Below are positions 50,904 through 60,315 of a stretch of DNA of 64,000 bases, one piece after another. How positions within the stretch are numbered: the first letter of the stretch is position 1; each line of letters opens with the position of its first letter. The stretch spans positions 76,306 to 140,305 of the forward strand of contig CAKRES010000006.1 of NCBI GenBank assembly GCA_934317845.1, in the 5' to 3' direction. Both the position numbers and the translations under genes were made by a program. This DNA comes from an uncultured Lachnospiraceae bacterium. GTDB taxonomy: Bacteria > Bacillota > Clostridia > Lachnospirales > Lachnospiraceae. The notes under the pieces are model-generated. The model searched no databases. It had not been told where the DNA came from and worked only from the letters and a program-made list of their open reading frames with translations.

Positions 50904-52115
50904 ATGATTAACATTGCTGTTTTAGGCTATGGAACAGTTGGTTCCGGAGTGGTGAAAGTATTGCAGACAAACCAGAAGAGTATCGACAAGAGAGTGGGAG
51001 ATCAGGTCAGAGTGAAATATGTGCTTGATCTTCGCGATTTTGAAGGCGATCCGATTCAGGAAAAGATTGTACACGATTATGATGTGATCTTAAAGGACGA
51101 CGACATTAAAGTTGTTGTTGAGGTAATGGGAGGAGTAGAGCCTGCCTATACCTTTGTTAAGAGTGCATTAGAGCATGGAAAGAGTGTATGTACATCAAAT
51201 AAGGAGCTGGTAGCCAGACACGGTGCAGAGCTTTTGCAGATTGCGAAAGATCATGCGATCAATTTCCTTTTTGAAGCAAGTGTTGGCGGTGGAATTCCGA
51301 TCATTCGTCCGTTATCTACCAGTCTGACTTCAGAAGAGATTACAGATATCAAGGGAATTTTAAACGGTACGACGAACTATATGCTTAGCAAGATGAGCAG
51401 CGAGGATGCTGATTATGAAACCGTTTTAAAGGATGCGCAGGAAAAGGGATATGCAGAGCGGAATCCGGAAGCGGATGTAGAAGGATATGATGCCTGCCGT
51501 AAGATTGCGATCCTATCTTCACTCGCACATGGCAGACAGGTTGACTTTGAAGATATTCCGACAGAGGGTATTACGCGGATTACAAAATCTGATATTTCTT
51601 ATGCAAAGAAATTAGAGGCTGGAATTAAATTGATCGGTTCCAGTAAAAAACGTGGCAGTGATATTTATGCTTCTGTTGCACCGATGATGTTAAAAAATAC
51701 ACATCCGTTAATGGGTGTCAACGATGTATTTAATGCGATCTTTGTAACAGGCAATATGCTGGGCGATGTAATGTTTTATGGAGCGGGTGCGGGTTCTCTG
51801 CCAACTGCCAGTGCAGTTGTTTCGGATGTTGTGGAAGCAGCTAAAAATCTGGGACGTAATGTGATGGAAGGCTATTCTGGCGAGAAGCTTACACTGGCAG
51901 ATAGCAAACAGGCACAGTATCAGTTTTTTGTAAGGATTAAAGGAGCCGGAAAAGAAGAGGAAGTAAAGAAAACATTTGGTGAAGTAACATTCGTTTCCAT
52001 CCCACAGGAACCGGATGAGACAGCATTTTTGACCGGCTATATGAAAGAGTGCGATTTTGAAGCAAAGATTTCTTTGATCGGAGAGATCGTGAACCGGATT
52101 CGTGCAGAGTTTTAG
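50904..52115 (+). CDS. hom: Homoserine dehydrogenase
   Basis: A 403-residue enzyme reducing aspartate semialdehyde to homoserine (threonine and methionine branch). Rossmann motif G-Y-G-T-V-G at 8-13, V-M-G-G-V-E-P-A, T-S-N-K-E-L-V-A, the G-T-T-N-Y-M catalytic region and a C-terminal ACT-like domain (about 325-403) are visible. Length is typical of the monofunctional form. Upstream gap is 25 bases. A terminator follows. Confidence 0.95.
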   Translation: MINIAVLGYGTVGSGVVKVLQTNQKSIDKRVGDQVRVKYVLDLRDFEGDPIQEKIVHDYDVILKDDDIKVVVEVMGGVEPAYTFVKSALEHGKSVCTSNKELVARHGAELLQIAKDHAINFLFEASVGGGIPIIRPLSTSLTSEEITDIKGILNGTTNYMLSKMSSEDADYETVLKDAQEKGYAERNPEADVEGYDACRKIAILSSLAHGRQVDFEDIPTEGITRITKSDISYAKKLEAGIKLIGSSKKRGSDIYASVAPMMLKNTHPLMGVNDVFNAIFVTGNMLGDVMFYGAGAGSLPTASAVVSDVVEAAKNLGRNVMEGYSGEKLTLADSKQAQYQFFVRIKGAGKEEEVKKTFGEVTFVSIPQEPDETAFLTGYMKECDFEAKISLIGEIVNRIRAEF

Positions 52116-52131
52116 TGATGTTGAAGGAAGA

Positions 52132-52162
52132 AGGGAGACCGCATAGGAGGTCTCCTTTTTTG
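52132..52162 (+). terminator. Intrinsic terminator after hom
   Basis: GGAGACC (52134-52140) pairs with GGTCTCC (52149-52155) followed by six T's. Confidence 0.88.
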
Positions 52163-52289
52163 GTTATCTATACATATTTGTTACAATTTTTGTCGAAATC
52201 TTCATAAAATCTTCGGATTAAGTTTGTAGGCAAAAGAAAAGGAATATGCTATACTATACGCATCGAAAAGATAGAAAGAAGGGACTATT

Positions 52290-53522
52290 ATGTGTAAAAA
52301 AATGAGTCAGTTGATAAAGTATTTTGCAGTAGCTCTGACAGCTTTCTGCGCACTTGTTGTAATGAGTATCAGTCCGAAAGCAACGACATTATATGATGAG
52401 CTGGAAGGATATAACAGTAAAACTCCTTATAACGATCGTCTCTCTACTTATGTGGTAGGAACAGATTCCTCCGATTTTTCCAAGGAGTTCAGCCATTTTA
52501 AAACATACTTTATCCAGCATGATGGAATCAACAATGAAACCCGCATGATGTATCTGAAAAAAGGTGCATTACATATTACGATGTATGGATATAATGGAGC
52601 AACTGGTGCAGTGACGATCTACAGTGATCCGGCCTGTACCAATGAGGTTGCCAAGATCAATCTGACACAGAACAGTGACAAGACGGCATCCGGTTCATAT
52701 AACTATACGGATACCTTTAAGATCTCTAAATCACAGACCTATTACGTGACGTTTACCAACACGAGTGGAAAGTCTGCGGTCTTCCAGTTTTCTACCCAGC
52801 AGTTTGATGGTACCAACCGTGTGCTGACTAAGAAGAATACGTTAAGCTATGTCGATATTCCAAACGGTGCAACATATTATTCCTTTGAGACGAAAAAAAG
52901 CGGAACCGTAACTTTTGATCCGGTTTTCATTTCCAGTACAACAGAAGGATACGATGAAGTGGAAGGAAAGTTAAATGTAACTTTGTGTGACCAGAATAAA
53001 AAAGCAATCTCGAAAAAGAGAATGATCGGAACAGAGGATGGATGTTTTGCAGAAAAGGCAGTTTATGCAGTAGATCCGGGACTATACTGGATTAAAGTAA
53101 CGACGCCGGGACAAGAACTTTTCACTGTAAAATATAAATTTAAAGCTGTAAAGGACAAGAGTGGAGCCAAGCTTTCCAAAGCAGCAAATATGACACTTAA
53201 AAAATGGTACAAAGGAATCTGTACTTTCGGTGACACAACAACCAAGGGAGATTACTACAAATTTACGATCAACAAACCATCTACCGTTACCATTTCTTTA
53301 AAGGGAGATGTAACGAGTGGAAAGATTGTTGGAAGTGTGACGGGGGATAGTGTCAATGGTGCCTACACCGGTATCAGTATCGCACATGTAGGTGCCAAAT
53401 TTAACTGGAGCATCAAGACAAGAAACAATGTAAAGCTTCCTGCAGGTACGTACTACATCAAGATCGCAAAAGACACCAAGAAGACAAATGGAATTTACCA
53501 GATCAAGGTGACAGCCAAATAA
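52290..53522 (+). CDS. Secreted beta-rich protein of unknown function
   Basis: A 410-residue exported protein. The signal peptide runs to about residue 32 (S-I-S-P-K-A-T-T). The mature part seems to be repeated beta-sandwich units. Each ends in phrases like T-Y-Y-V-T-F-T, G-L-Y-W-I-K-V-T and G-T-Y-Y-I-K-I-A-K, which recall bacterial pre-peptidase C-terminal (PPC)-like domains, but I cannot assign the family firmly. No enzyme motif or anchor is seen. Extended -10 TGCTATACT at 52247-52255. Confidence 0.8.
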   Translation: MCKKMSQLIKYFAVALTAFCALVVMSISPKATTLYDELEGYNSKTPYNDRLSTYVVGTDSSDFSKEFSHFKTYFIQHDGINNETRMMYLKKGALHITMYGYNGATGAVTIYSDPACTNEVAKINLTQNSDKTASGSYNYTDTFKISKSQTYYVTFTNTSGKSAVFQFSTQQFDGTNRVLTKKNTLSYVDIPNGATYYSFETKKSGTVTFDPVFISSTTEGYDEVEGKLNVTLCDQNKKAISKKRMIGTEDGCFAEKAVYAVDPGLYWIKVTTPGQELFTVKYKFKAVKDKSGAKLSKAANMTLKKWYKGICTFGDTTTKGDYYKFTINKPSTVTISLKGDVTSGKIVGSVTGDSVNGAYTGISIAHVGAKFNWSIKTRNNVKLPAGTYYIKIAKDTKKTNGIYQIKVTAK

Positions 53523-53532
53523 GGAGATACAG

Positions 53533-54012
53533 ATGAAACGACAGGATTATATTACATGGGATCAGTATTTCATGGGAATTGCCATGCTTTCTGCACAGCG
53601 CAGCAAGGATAATCATACACAGGTGGGGGCCTGTATTGTGGATGAGCATAACAAGATCCTTACGGTAGGTTATAATGGTATGCCGATCGGATGCGACGAT
53701 GACATGATGCCATGGGAGCGGGAAGGTGAAGCTCTTGAGACGAAATATGTCTATGTGTGCCATGCAGAGTTAAATGCTATTTTAAACTATAATGGTGGAG
53801 CTCTGCGCGGAGCAAGACTTTATGTTACACTATTTCCATGCAATGAATGTGCCAAAGCGATCATTCAGAAAGGGATCAAAGAGGTCATATATATCAGTGA
53901 TAAATATGCGGATTCTGTGGCTACGATCGCATCCAAGAAAATGTTTGATATGGCACATGTTTCTTATCGGCAGTATGTGCCGGAGGGGAAGGAATTAGTG
54001 CTTTATGTATAA
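53533..54012 (+). CDS. comEB: dCMP deaminase (ComEB-like)
   Basis: A 159-residue zinc-dependent cytidine-deaminase-fold enzyme that turns dCMP into dUMP for thymidylate supply. The zinc site is H-A-E (C-H-A-E-L-N-A-I) and P-C-N-E-C. N-terminal W-D-Q-Y-F-M-G-I-A and G-Y-N-G-M-P fit dCMP deaminases rather than TadA. Called comEB in Bacillus for its place in a competence operon, which is not found here. 10 bases after the secreted protein gene. Confidence 0.92.
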   Translation: MKRQDYITWDQYFMGIAMLSAQRSKDNHTQVGACIVDEHNKILTVGYNGMPIGCDDDMMPWEREGEALETKYVYVCHAELNAILNYNGGALRGARLYVTLFPCNECAKAIIQKGIKEVIYISDKYADSVATIASKKMFDMAHVSYRQYVPEGKELVLYV

Positions 54013-54035
54013 GAGGAAAAGAGGATAAAAACATC

Positions 54036-56180
54036 ATGAATAACAATGAAACGATAGCGAAAGAACTGGGAGTACGGCTGGCACAGGTAGATGCTGCAGT
54101 GAAACTGATCGACGAGGGAAATACGATCCCCTTCATTGCCCGTTACCGGAAGGATGTGACAGACAACTTAAATGATGAGCAGCTTCGTACACTCATGGAA
54201 CGTCTGACCTATCTTAGAAACTTAGAGGAGAAAAAGAATCAGGTATTACAGAGCATAGAGGAACAGGGAAAATTAACAGAAGAACTGAAAAAACAGATCG
54301 AGCAGGCGCAAACACTTGTAGCGGTAGAAGATCTGTACCTGCCGTATCGACCAAAACGTCGTACCAGAGCCATGATCGCCAGAGAAAAAGGTTTAGAAGA
54401 ACTGGCACAGGTGCTGGTAAAACAAAAGCTTACCGAAGATGCCAAAATATATGCACAGGCATTTTTATCAGAAGAAAAGGAAGTAGCTACAGTGGAAGAG
54501 GCACTTGCCGGAGCCATGGATATTATTGCGGAGTGCATTTCAGAGGATGCCGGATACCGTACCTACATCCGTTCCCTGACACAAAAGGAGGGGAGCCTTG
54601 CAGTAAAGGCAAAAGATGAGAAACAGACTTCGGTATATGAAACCTATTATGACTTTTCCTCTCCGGTCAAGAAACTTGCCGGACATCAGATCCTTGCGAT
54701 CAACCGTGGGGAAAAAGAAAAGTTTTTGACGGTGAAGCTGGAGATGGATACGGACAAGGTGTGCCGCTATCTGAAAAATCATGTGATGAAAAAGGACAAT
54801 TCTTATACCGATCCGTATTTGGAGCAGGCAATAGAAGACAGCTACACCAGACTGATCGCCCCTGCCATTGAACGGGAGATCCGGAACGAACTTACAGAAC
54901 GTGCGCAGGATGGTGCCATTCATGTATTTGGAAAAAATCTGGAACAGCTTCTTATGCAGCCGCCGATCGAAGGGCAGGTAGTACTTGGATGGGATCCGGC
55001 ATTTCGTACCGGATGTAAGCTGGCTGTAGTAGATGCGACAGGAAAGGTGTTAGATACTGTGGTTGTTTATCCGACTGCCCCGCAATTTAAAGTTGAGGCA
55101 GCCAAAAAGACGGTGCATAACCTGATCAAAAAGTATCACATTACCCTGATCTCGGTGGGAAATGGTACTGCATCAAGAGAATCCGAGCAGGTGATCGTAG
55201 AACTGCTGAAAGAGATTCCGGAGAAGGTGCAGTATATCATTGTAAATGAAGCAGGTGCTTTCGTATATTCTGCCAGTAAGCTGGCAACAGAGGAATTCCC
55301 GGAATTTGATGTAGGACAGCGTAGTGCAGCGTCGATTGCCAGACGTTTGCAGGATCCATTGGCAGAGCTTGTAAAGATCGATCCGAAAGCGATTGGTGTA
55401 GGCCAGTACCAGCATGATATGAATCAGAAAAAACTGTCAGAAACGCTGACTGGTGTTGTAGAGGATTGTGTGAATAAAGTCGGGGTGGATTTAAATACGG
55501 CATCCGCTTCCTTACTGGAATATATCTCTGGTATCACCAAGACGATTGCCAAAAACATTGTAGCTTACCGGGAAGAACATGGACGGTTCACAAATCGCAG
55601 ACAGCTTCTGAAAGTGGCAAAATTAGGACCGAAGGCATACGAACAGTGTGCCGGATTTACCCGCATTTCAGGCGGGGATAACCCGCTTGACCAGACAAGC
55701 GTACATCCGGAATCTTATGAGACAGCAAATGCGCTTCTTGCCCGTGCAGGATATGAGATAGAACAGATGACTGCCAAAGGGGTAAAAGGATTAAAGAAGG
55801 AGCTGGGCAATATAAAGAAGCTTTCCGAAGAACTTGGTGTCGGAGAATTAACACTGACCGACATTGTATCGGAACTGGAGAAACCGGGAAGAGATCCACG
55901 TGATGAGATGCCAAAGCCGATCCTTAGAACCGATGTGCTGGAAATGAAAGACTTAAAAGAAGGCATGATCCTAAAAGGAACTGTGCGCAACGTCATTGAT
56001 TTTGGTGCATTTGTGGATATTGGAGTGCATCAGGACGGACTGGTTCACATTTCCCAATTGACCAATAAGAAATTTGTCAAGCATCCTCTTGATGTTGTGA
56101 GTGTAGGGGATATTGTGGATGTGAAAGTAATGAATGTTGATACCCAGAAAAAGCGTATTCAGTTGACTATGATTCTTTAG
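54036..56180 (+). CDS. tex: Tex-family RNA-binding transcription accessory protein
   Basis: A 714-residue Tex/YqgF-fold protein. Order: N-terminal helical Tex domain with Y-L-P-Y-R-P-K-R-R-T-R, a YqgF/RNase H-like domain (L-G-W-D-P-A-F-R-T-G-C-K), helix-hairpin-helix motifs (V-D-L-N-T-A-S-A-S-L-L), and a C-terminal S1 domain (about 645-714, G-T-V-R-N-V-I-D-F-G-A-F-V-D-I-G). It binds nucleic acid and affects transcription; exact role in Gram-positives is not settled. Its stop overlaps the run-up to tsaE. Confidence 0.95.
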   Translation: MNNNETIAKELGVRLAQVDAAVKLIDEGNTIPFIARYRKDVTDNLNDEQLRTLMERLTYLRNLEEKKNQVLQSIEEQGKLTEELKKQIEQAQTLVAVEDLYLPYRPKRRTRAMIAREKGLEELAQVLVKQKLTEDAKIYAQAFLSEEKEVATVEEALAGAMDIIAECISEDAGYRTYIRSLTQKEGSLAVKAKDEKQTSVYETYYDFSSPVKKLAGHQILAINRGEKEKFLTVKLEMDTDKVCRYLKNHVMKKDNSYTDPYLEQAIEDSYTRLIAPAIEREIRNELTERAQDGAIHVFGKNLEQLLMQPPIEGQVVLGWDPAFRTGCKLAVVDATGKVLDTVVVYPTAPQFKVEAAKKTVHNLIKKYHITLISVGNGTASRESEQVIVELLKEIPEKVQYIIVNEAGAFVYSASKLATEEFPEFDVGQRSAASIARRLQDPLAELVKIDPKAIGVGQYQHDMNQKKLSETLTGVVEDCVNKVGVDLNTASASLLEYISGITKTIAKNIVAYREEHGRFTNRRQLLKVAKLGPKAYEQCAGFTRISGGDNPLDQTSVHPESYETANALLARAGYEIEQMTAKGVKGLKKELGNIKKLSEELGVGELTLTDIVSELEKPGRDPRDEMPKPILRTDVLEMKDLKEGMILKGTVRNVIDFGAFVDIGVHQDGLVHISQLTNKKFVKHPLDVVSVGDIVDVKVMNVDTQKKRIQLTMIL

Positions 56181-56197
56181 TGAGGTGGGAAGAACAG

Positions 56198-56635
56198 ATG
56201 ATAGTAGAAAGTTTTTCAGAAAAAGAAACTTATGAATTGGGACTGACGCTGGGGCAAAAGGCAAAGGCAGGCGAAGTATATTGTCTGTTAGGTGATCTTG
56301 GTGTCGGAAAAACCGTGTTCACCAAAGGGTTTGCCAAAGGACTGGGGATTGAGGAACCGATCAGCAGCCCGACCTTTACTATTGTGCAGGAGTATGAGGA
56401 GGGACGCCTTCCATTTTATCACTTTGACGTTTACCGCATTAGCGATATTGAGGAAATGGACGAGATTGGTTTTGATGACTATGTCTATGGAGAGGGTGTC
56501 ACCTTCATTGAGTGGGCGAACCTGATCGAGGACATCTTACCGAAAAACCGTATCGTGGTAACAATAGAAAAGAATCTGGAAAAAGGATTTGATTACCGAA
56601 AGATTATAATACAGCCGAAAGAGGGAACACTATGA
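56198..56635 (+). CDS. tsaE: tRNA t6A synthesis ATPase TsaE
   Basis: A 145-residue P-loop protein needed for N6-threonylcarbamoyl adenosine on ANN-decoding tRNAs. Walker A is G-D-L-G-V-G-K-T, then S-S-P-T-F-T-I-V and H-F-D-V-Y-R, both typical. ATG 56198 chosen over the GTG at 56180 that overlaps the tex stop. It overlaps tsaB by four bases. Confidence 0.94.
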   Translation: MIVESFSEKETYELGLTLGQKAKAGEVYCLLGDLGVGKTVFTKGFAKGLGIEEPISSPTFTIVQEYEEGRLPFYHFDVYRISDIEEMDEIGFDDYVYGEGVTFIEWANLIEDILPKNRIVVTIEKNLEKGFDYRKIIIQPKEGTL

Positions 56636-57345
56636 CAATACTGGCAATTGACAGTTCCGGGCTTGTAGCAAGCACGGCACTTTATGTAGACGGACAGATA
56701 CGGGCAGAATATTCTGTCAATTTTAAAAAAACACATTCGGAAACATTGCTTCCAATGATCGATGAGATCATGTCGATGACGAAAACAGAAAAAAACGAGC
56801 TTTCAGCAATCGCGATCGCAGCAGGGCCGGGATCATTTACCGGACTTCGCATCGGAAGTGCAACCGCCAAAGGTCTGGGCCTTGCATTATCCATTCCACT
56901 GATTCCGGTGCCAACATTGGAAGGATTAGCTTATCAGGCAATGGAAGCAAACGGTGTTATATGTCCTATGATGGATGCCAGAAGAGCACAGGTATACACC
57001 GCCATGTATCAGTTTTTGGATGGCTGCACCTGTAAACGCGAAGCGTGTGTGATTCCGGTGGAAGAGCTGATCACTTCATTACCGGCGGATGCAGAAAACA
57101 TTGTGTTCCTTGGGGATGGAGTCGATGTTTACGCAGACCAGTTGAAAAGTCAGGTAAAGCAGCCATTTCAGATTGCACCGGTGCACCATCGTTACCAGAG
57201 TGCGGCAGCGGTTGCGCTCAGTGCCGCCAGACGATATGAGGAGGGAAAGATCGTTTCGGCAGCAGAATTTGCACCGGAATACTTAAGATTATCCCAGGCG
57301 GAACGGGAGAGAAAGGAACGACTGAAAAACGGACAGAATAATTAA
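56632..57345 (+). CDS. tsaB: t6A synthesis scaffold TsaB
   Basis: A 237-residue inactive ASKHA-fold partner of TsaD. The N-terminus I-L-A-I-D-S-S-G, then H-S-E-T-L-L-P and G-P-G-S-F-T-G-L-R-I-G are diagnostic. The HxxxH metal site of TsaD is absent, as expected. It overlaps tsaE and precedes rimI by a few bases. Confidence 0.94.
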   Translation: MTILAIDSSGLVASTALYVDGQIRAEYSVNFKKTHSETLLPMIDEIMSMTKTEKNELSAIAIAAGPGSFTGLRIGSATAKGLGLALSIPLIPVPTLEGLAYQAMEANGVICPMMDARRAQVYTAMYQFLDGCTCKREACVIPVEELITSLPADAENIVFLGDGVDVYADQLKSQVKQPFQIAPVHHRYQSAAAVALSAARRYEEGKIVSAAEFAPEYLRLSQAERERKERLKNGQNN

Positions 57346-57357
57346 CAGGTGGGGAAT

Positions 57358-57828
57358 ATGAGCAAGATATTTACGATACGACAAATGCAGCCACGCGATT
57401 GTGGCAGAGTTGCATACATTGATGAGCAGTGCATTAGGAATGCATGGTGCAAGGAAGACTTTGATTCCTTGTTCCAATACATGGAAAATCATTATCTGGT
57501 AGCGGAGTGTGAGCACCAGATCGTAGGATTTGTAGGACTGATCCAGTTTGTTGATTCCGGTGACATCACACATATTGCAGTGCTTCCGGAATACCGGGGA
57601 AATCGTATTGCAACCGCACTGATGAAAGGAATGTTTTTGCTGGCACAGAAAAATGGCATCGAGTCTATTCATTTAGAAGTACGGCAGAGCAATCAGATCG
57701 CACAAAAGCTGTATGAGCGGCTGGGATTTGAACGCATTCATGTGCGTAGGCGGTATTACACGAATCCGGTGGAGGATGCTGTGATCATGATCCGGAATTT
57801 AAACAAAGAAAAAATCGAATCGGTCTGA
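57358..57828 (+). CDS. rimI: RimI-like ribosomal protein S18 alanine N-acetyltransferase
   Basis: A 156-residue GNAT acetyltransferase. The acetyl-CoA site shows V-L-P-E-Y-R-G-N-R-I-A-T-A, then V-R-Q-S-N-Q-I-A-Q-K-L-Y-E-R-L-G-F and R-R-Y-Y near the end, the RimI pattern. ATG 57358 follows GGTGGGG; a GTG at 57349 is in the RBS. The tsaE-tsaB-rimI order is common in Firmicutes. The stop lies inside a terminator hairpin. Confidence 0.92.
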   Translation: MSKIFTIRQMQPRDCGRVAYIDEQCIRNAWCKEDFDSLFQYMENHYLVAECEHQIVGFVGLIQFVDSGDITHIAVLPEYRGNRIATALMKGMFLLAQKNGIESIHLEVRQSNQIAQKLYERLGFERIHVRRRYYTNPVEDAVIMIRNLNKEKIESV

Positions 57829-57844
57829 CCGGTTGCTTTTTTTA
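57818..57844 (+). terminator. Terminator overlapping the rimI stop
   Basis: AATCGGTC and GACCGGTT pair around the TGA, followed by GCTTTTTTT. Confidence 0.72.
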
Positions 57845-57918
57845 ACAAAATCGTATATGATGGTTACGGAAATGCACAGATTGTGCGTAACAGCAATGAA
57901 AAAGAGAGGAGATATCTC

Positions 57919-59904
57919 ATGAAACCAATTGATACGAAATCAGTAAATGCAATTCGTGTTTTATCAGCAGAAGCAATCCAGAAGGCCAATTCCGGTCATC
58001 CAGGACTTCCATTAGGAGCTGCTGCTATGGCATATGAATTGTTTGCACACCATATGAATCATAATCCTAAAGATCCAAAATGGTTCAATCGTGATCGGTT
58101 TGTGTTGTCTGCAGGACATGGTTCTATGCTGCTTTATTCTTTGTTTCATTTGTTTGGTTATGGCGAGTTATCGATTGATGATATTAAGAATTTCAGACAG
58201 TTGGATTCTTTGACACCGGGACATCCGGAATATGGTCACACCGTAGGAGTGGAGACGACAACAGGACCACTTGGTGCCGGATTTGCAACAGCCGTTGGTA
58301 TGGCTGCGGCAGAGGCACATCTGGCTGCAAAGTTTAACGAAGAGGGACACCCTGTTGTGGATCACTATACTTATGTGATCGCAGGAGATGGCTGTATGAT
58401 GGAGGGCACATCTTATGAAGCAGGTTCCTTAGCAGGAACATGGGGACTTCATAAGTTTATTGTGCTGTATGATTCCAACAATATTTCTATTGAAGGTGGA
58501 ACTGATATTGCGTTTCGTGAGGACGTAAAAAAACGTTTTGAATCCTTCGGATTCCAGGTATTAGAAGTAGAAGATGGCAATGATTTAGATGCGATCGGAG
58601 CAGCCATCGAAGAAGCAAAAGCAGACAAAAAAAGACCATCTTTCATTAAGATCAACACGAAGATCGGATTCGGCTGCCCGGCAAAAGAGGGCAAGGCAAG
58701 TGCACATGGAGAGCCTTTGGGTGAGGATAACATCAAAGCATTGAAAGAGAATCTTTCCTGGGATGAGGAACCATTTTCTGTTCCTCAGGATGTATATGAC
58801 AACTATCACCGGCTTGCAGAAGAAGGAGAAAAAACACAGCAGGCATGGGAAGCGATGATGGAAGACTATGCAGCGAAATACCCTGAGAAAGCAAAGCTTT
58901 TCAAACAGTATCAAAATGGGGTAGATGCAGAAGCACTCTATGAGAATGAGGAATATTGGAGCTTTGCAAACAAGGCAGATGCAACCCGTAATTTATCGGG
59001 TCAGTGTATTAACAAATTAAAAGACATTATGCCAAATTTGGTTGGTGGTTCTGCGGATTTAGCACCATCTACAAAGACCTATATGAAAGATGCAGGAGAT
59101 TTCTGTAAGGAAGACTACTCTGGAAGAAATTTCCATTTTGGTGTGCGTGAGCTTGCCATGGCAGCAATTGGTAATGGGTTACTGTTACATGGCGGACTCC
59201 GGAGTTTTGTTTCTACTTTCTTTGTATTTAGTGATTATTTGAAACCAATGGCACGTCTTTCTGCGTTGATGAAGATTCCTGCTATTTATGTGCTGACACA
59301 TGACAGTATCGGAGTAGGAGAAGATGGACCGACACATGAGCCGATCGAGCAGCTTGCGATGTTCCGGACACTTCCGGACTTTGTTACTTATCGTCCGGCA
59401 GACGCCACGGAGACTGCAGCAGGTTGGTATTATGCTGTAACCAATCAGAAGAATCCGACAGCATTGGTATTATCCAGACAGAATCTTTCCCAGTTGCCGG
59501 GATCATCCAAGGAAGCCTTAAAGGGTGGTTATGTCGTATCAAAAGCACAAAAAGAGATTCCGGATGGTATTTTGATGGCGTCTGGTTCAGAAGTAGAGCT
59601 TGCGATCGCTGCACAGGAAACGTTAAAGAACGATGGAATTGATTTCAGTGTAGTAAGTATGCCGTCTATGGAATTGTTTGAACAGCAGTCTGAGGCATAT
59701 AAAGAGAGTGTACTTCCTAAGAAAGTACGCACTCGTGTAGCGGTAGAAGCAGCGAATACTGATGTTTGGTATAAATATGTCGGACTGGATGGAGCAACTG
59801 TCGGCATGACAACCTTTGGTGCATCTGCACCGGGCAATCTGCTCTTTGAGAAATTTGGATTCACAGTAGACCATGTTGTGGAAACGGTAAAAGGGTTGCT
59901 GTAA
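57919..59904 (+). CDS. tkt: Transketolase
   Basis: A 661-residue thiamine diphosphate enzyme of the pentose phosphate pathway. Visible are S-G-H-P-G-L-P-L-G (about 27-35), G-H-G-S-M-L-L-Y, the ThDP motif G-D-G-C-M-M-E-G-T (about 155-163), F-G-V-R-E-L-A-M and D-S-I-G-V-G-E-D-G-P-T-H-E-P. Single polypeptide form, normal length. ATG 57919 follows AGAGAGGAGA. Own transcript, ended by a terminator. Confidence 0.97.
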   Translation: MKPIDTKSVNAIRVLSAEAIQKANSGHPGLPLGAAAMAYELFAHHMNHNPKDPKWFNRDRFVLSAGHGSMLLYSLFHLFGYGELSIDDIKNFRQLDSLTPGHPEYGHTVGVETTTGPLGAGFATAVGMAAAEAHLAAKFNEEGHPVVDHYTYVIAGDGCMMEGTSYEAGSLAGTWGLHKFIVLYDSNNISIEGGTDIAFREDVKKRFESFGFQVLEVEDGNDLDAIGAAIEEAKADKKRPSFIKINTKIGFGCPAKEGKASAHGEPLGEDNIKALKENLSWDEEPFSVPQDVYDNYHRLAEEGEKTQQAWEAMMEDYAAKYPEKAKLFKQYQNGVDAEALYENEEYWSFANKADATRNLSGQCINKLKDIMPNLVGGSADLAPSTKTYMKDAGDFCKEDYSGRNFHFGVRELAMAAIGNGLLLHGGLRSFVSTFFVFSDYLKPMARLSALMKIPAIYVLTHDSIGVGEDGPTHEPIEQLAMFRTLPDFVTYRPADATETAAGWYYAVTNQKNPTALVLSRQNLSQLPGSSKEALKGGYVVSKAQKEIPDGILMASGSEVELAIAAQETLKNDGIDFSVVSMPSMELFEQQSEAYKESVLPKKVRTRVAVEAANTDVWYKYVGLDGATVGMTTFGASAPGNLLFEKFGFTVDHVVETVKGLL

Positions 59905-59955
59905 GCGTTATCTAACAGTATTTACCACTAGGAAGAAATTGCATTATCTTATATA

Positions 59956-59988
59956 ATAAAGCTGTCTTATGGGCAGCTTTATTTTTTG
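59956..59988 (+). terminator. Intrinsic terminator after tkt
   Basis: AAAGCTGTC (59958-59966) pairs with GGGCAGCTTT (G-U included) to 59980, followed by ATTTTTT. Confidence 0.75.
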
Positions 59989-60004
59989 GAAAAGGAGAAC
60001 CAAG

Positions 60005-60229
60005 ATGGAGAAAGCAAAGATCGTATGTCATAAATGTGGAACGGTATATGTCGTGGAACATGCAGTAGCGAAAAAAGATTTTCTCTACATTGAAAAAGAC
60101 TGGGGATATTTTTCAAAGAAAGACGGAGAACATCACAGTCTGGTGTTGTGCGAAGCGTGTTATGATCGCTTTATCAAAACTTTGATGATACCTCCGGTAA
60201 TTACAGAGCGCACAGAGTATTTATCTTGA
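60005..60229 (+). CDS. Small Cys-pair (zinc-ribbon-like) protein
   Basis: A 74-residue protein with C-H-K-C near residue 8 and C-E-A-C near residue 49, an arrangement that can bind one zinc. The spacing recalls small zinc ribbon proteins. No DNA- or RNA-binding motif is sure. ATG 60005 follows AAAGGAG. Function unknown. Confidence 0.75.
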   Translation: MEKAKIVCHKCGTVYVVEHAVAKKDFLYIEKDWGYFSKKDGEHHSLVLCEACYDRFIKTLMIPPVITERTEYLS

Positions 60230-60315
60230 AAAGGCTGAGAAAATGAAAGGTTTTCTTGCTACCTAAGATGTGCTATAATGAATTGATTTAATAGTACAGA
60301 AAATGAGGAAAGAAA

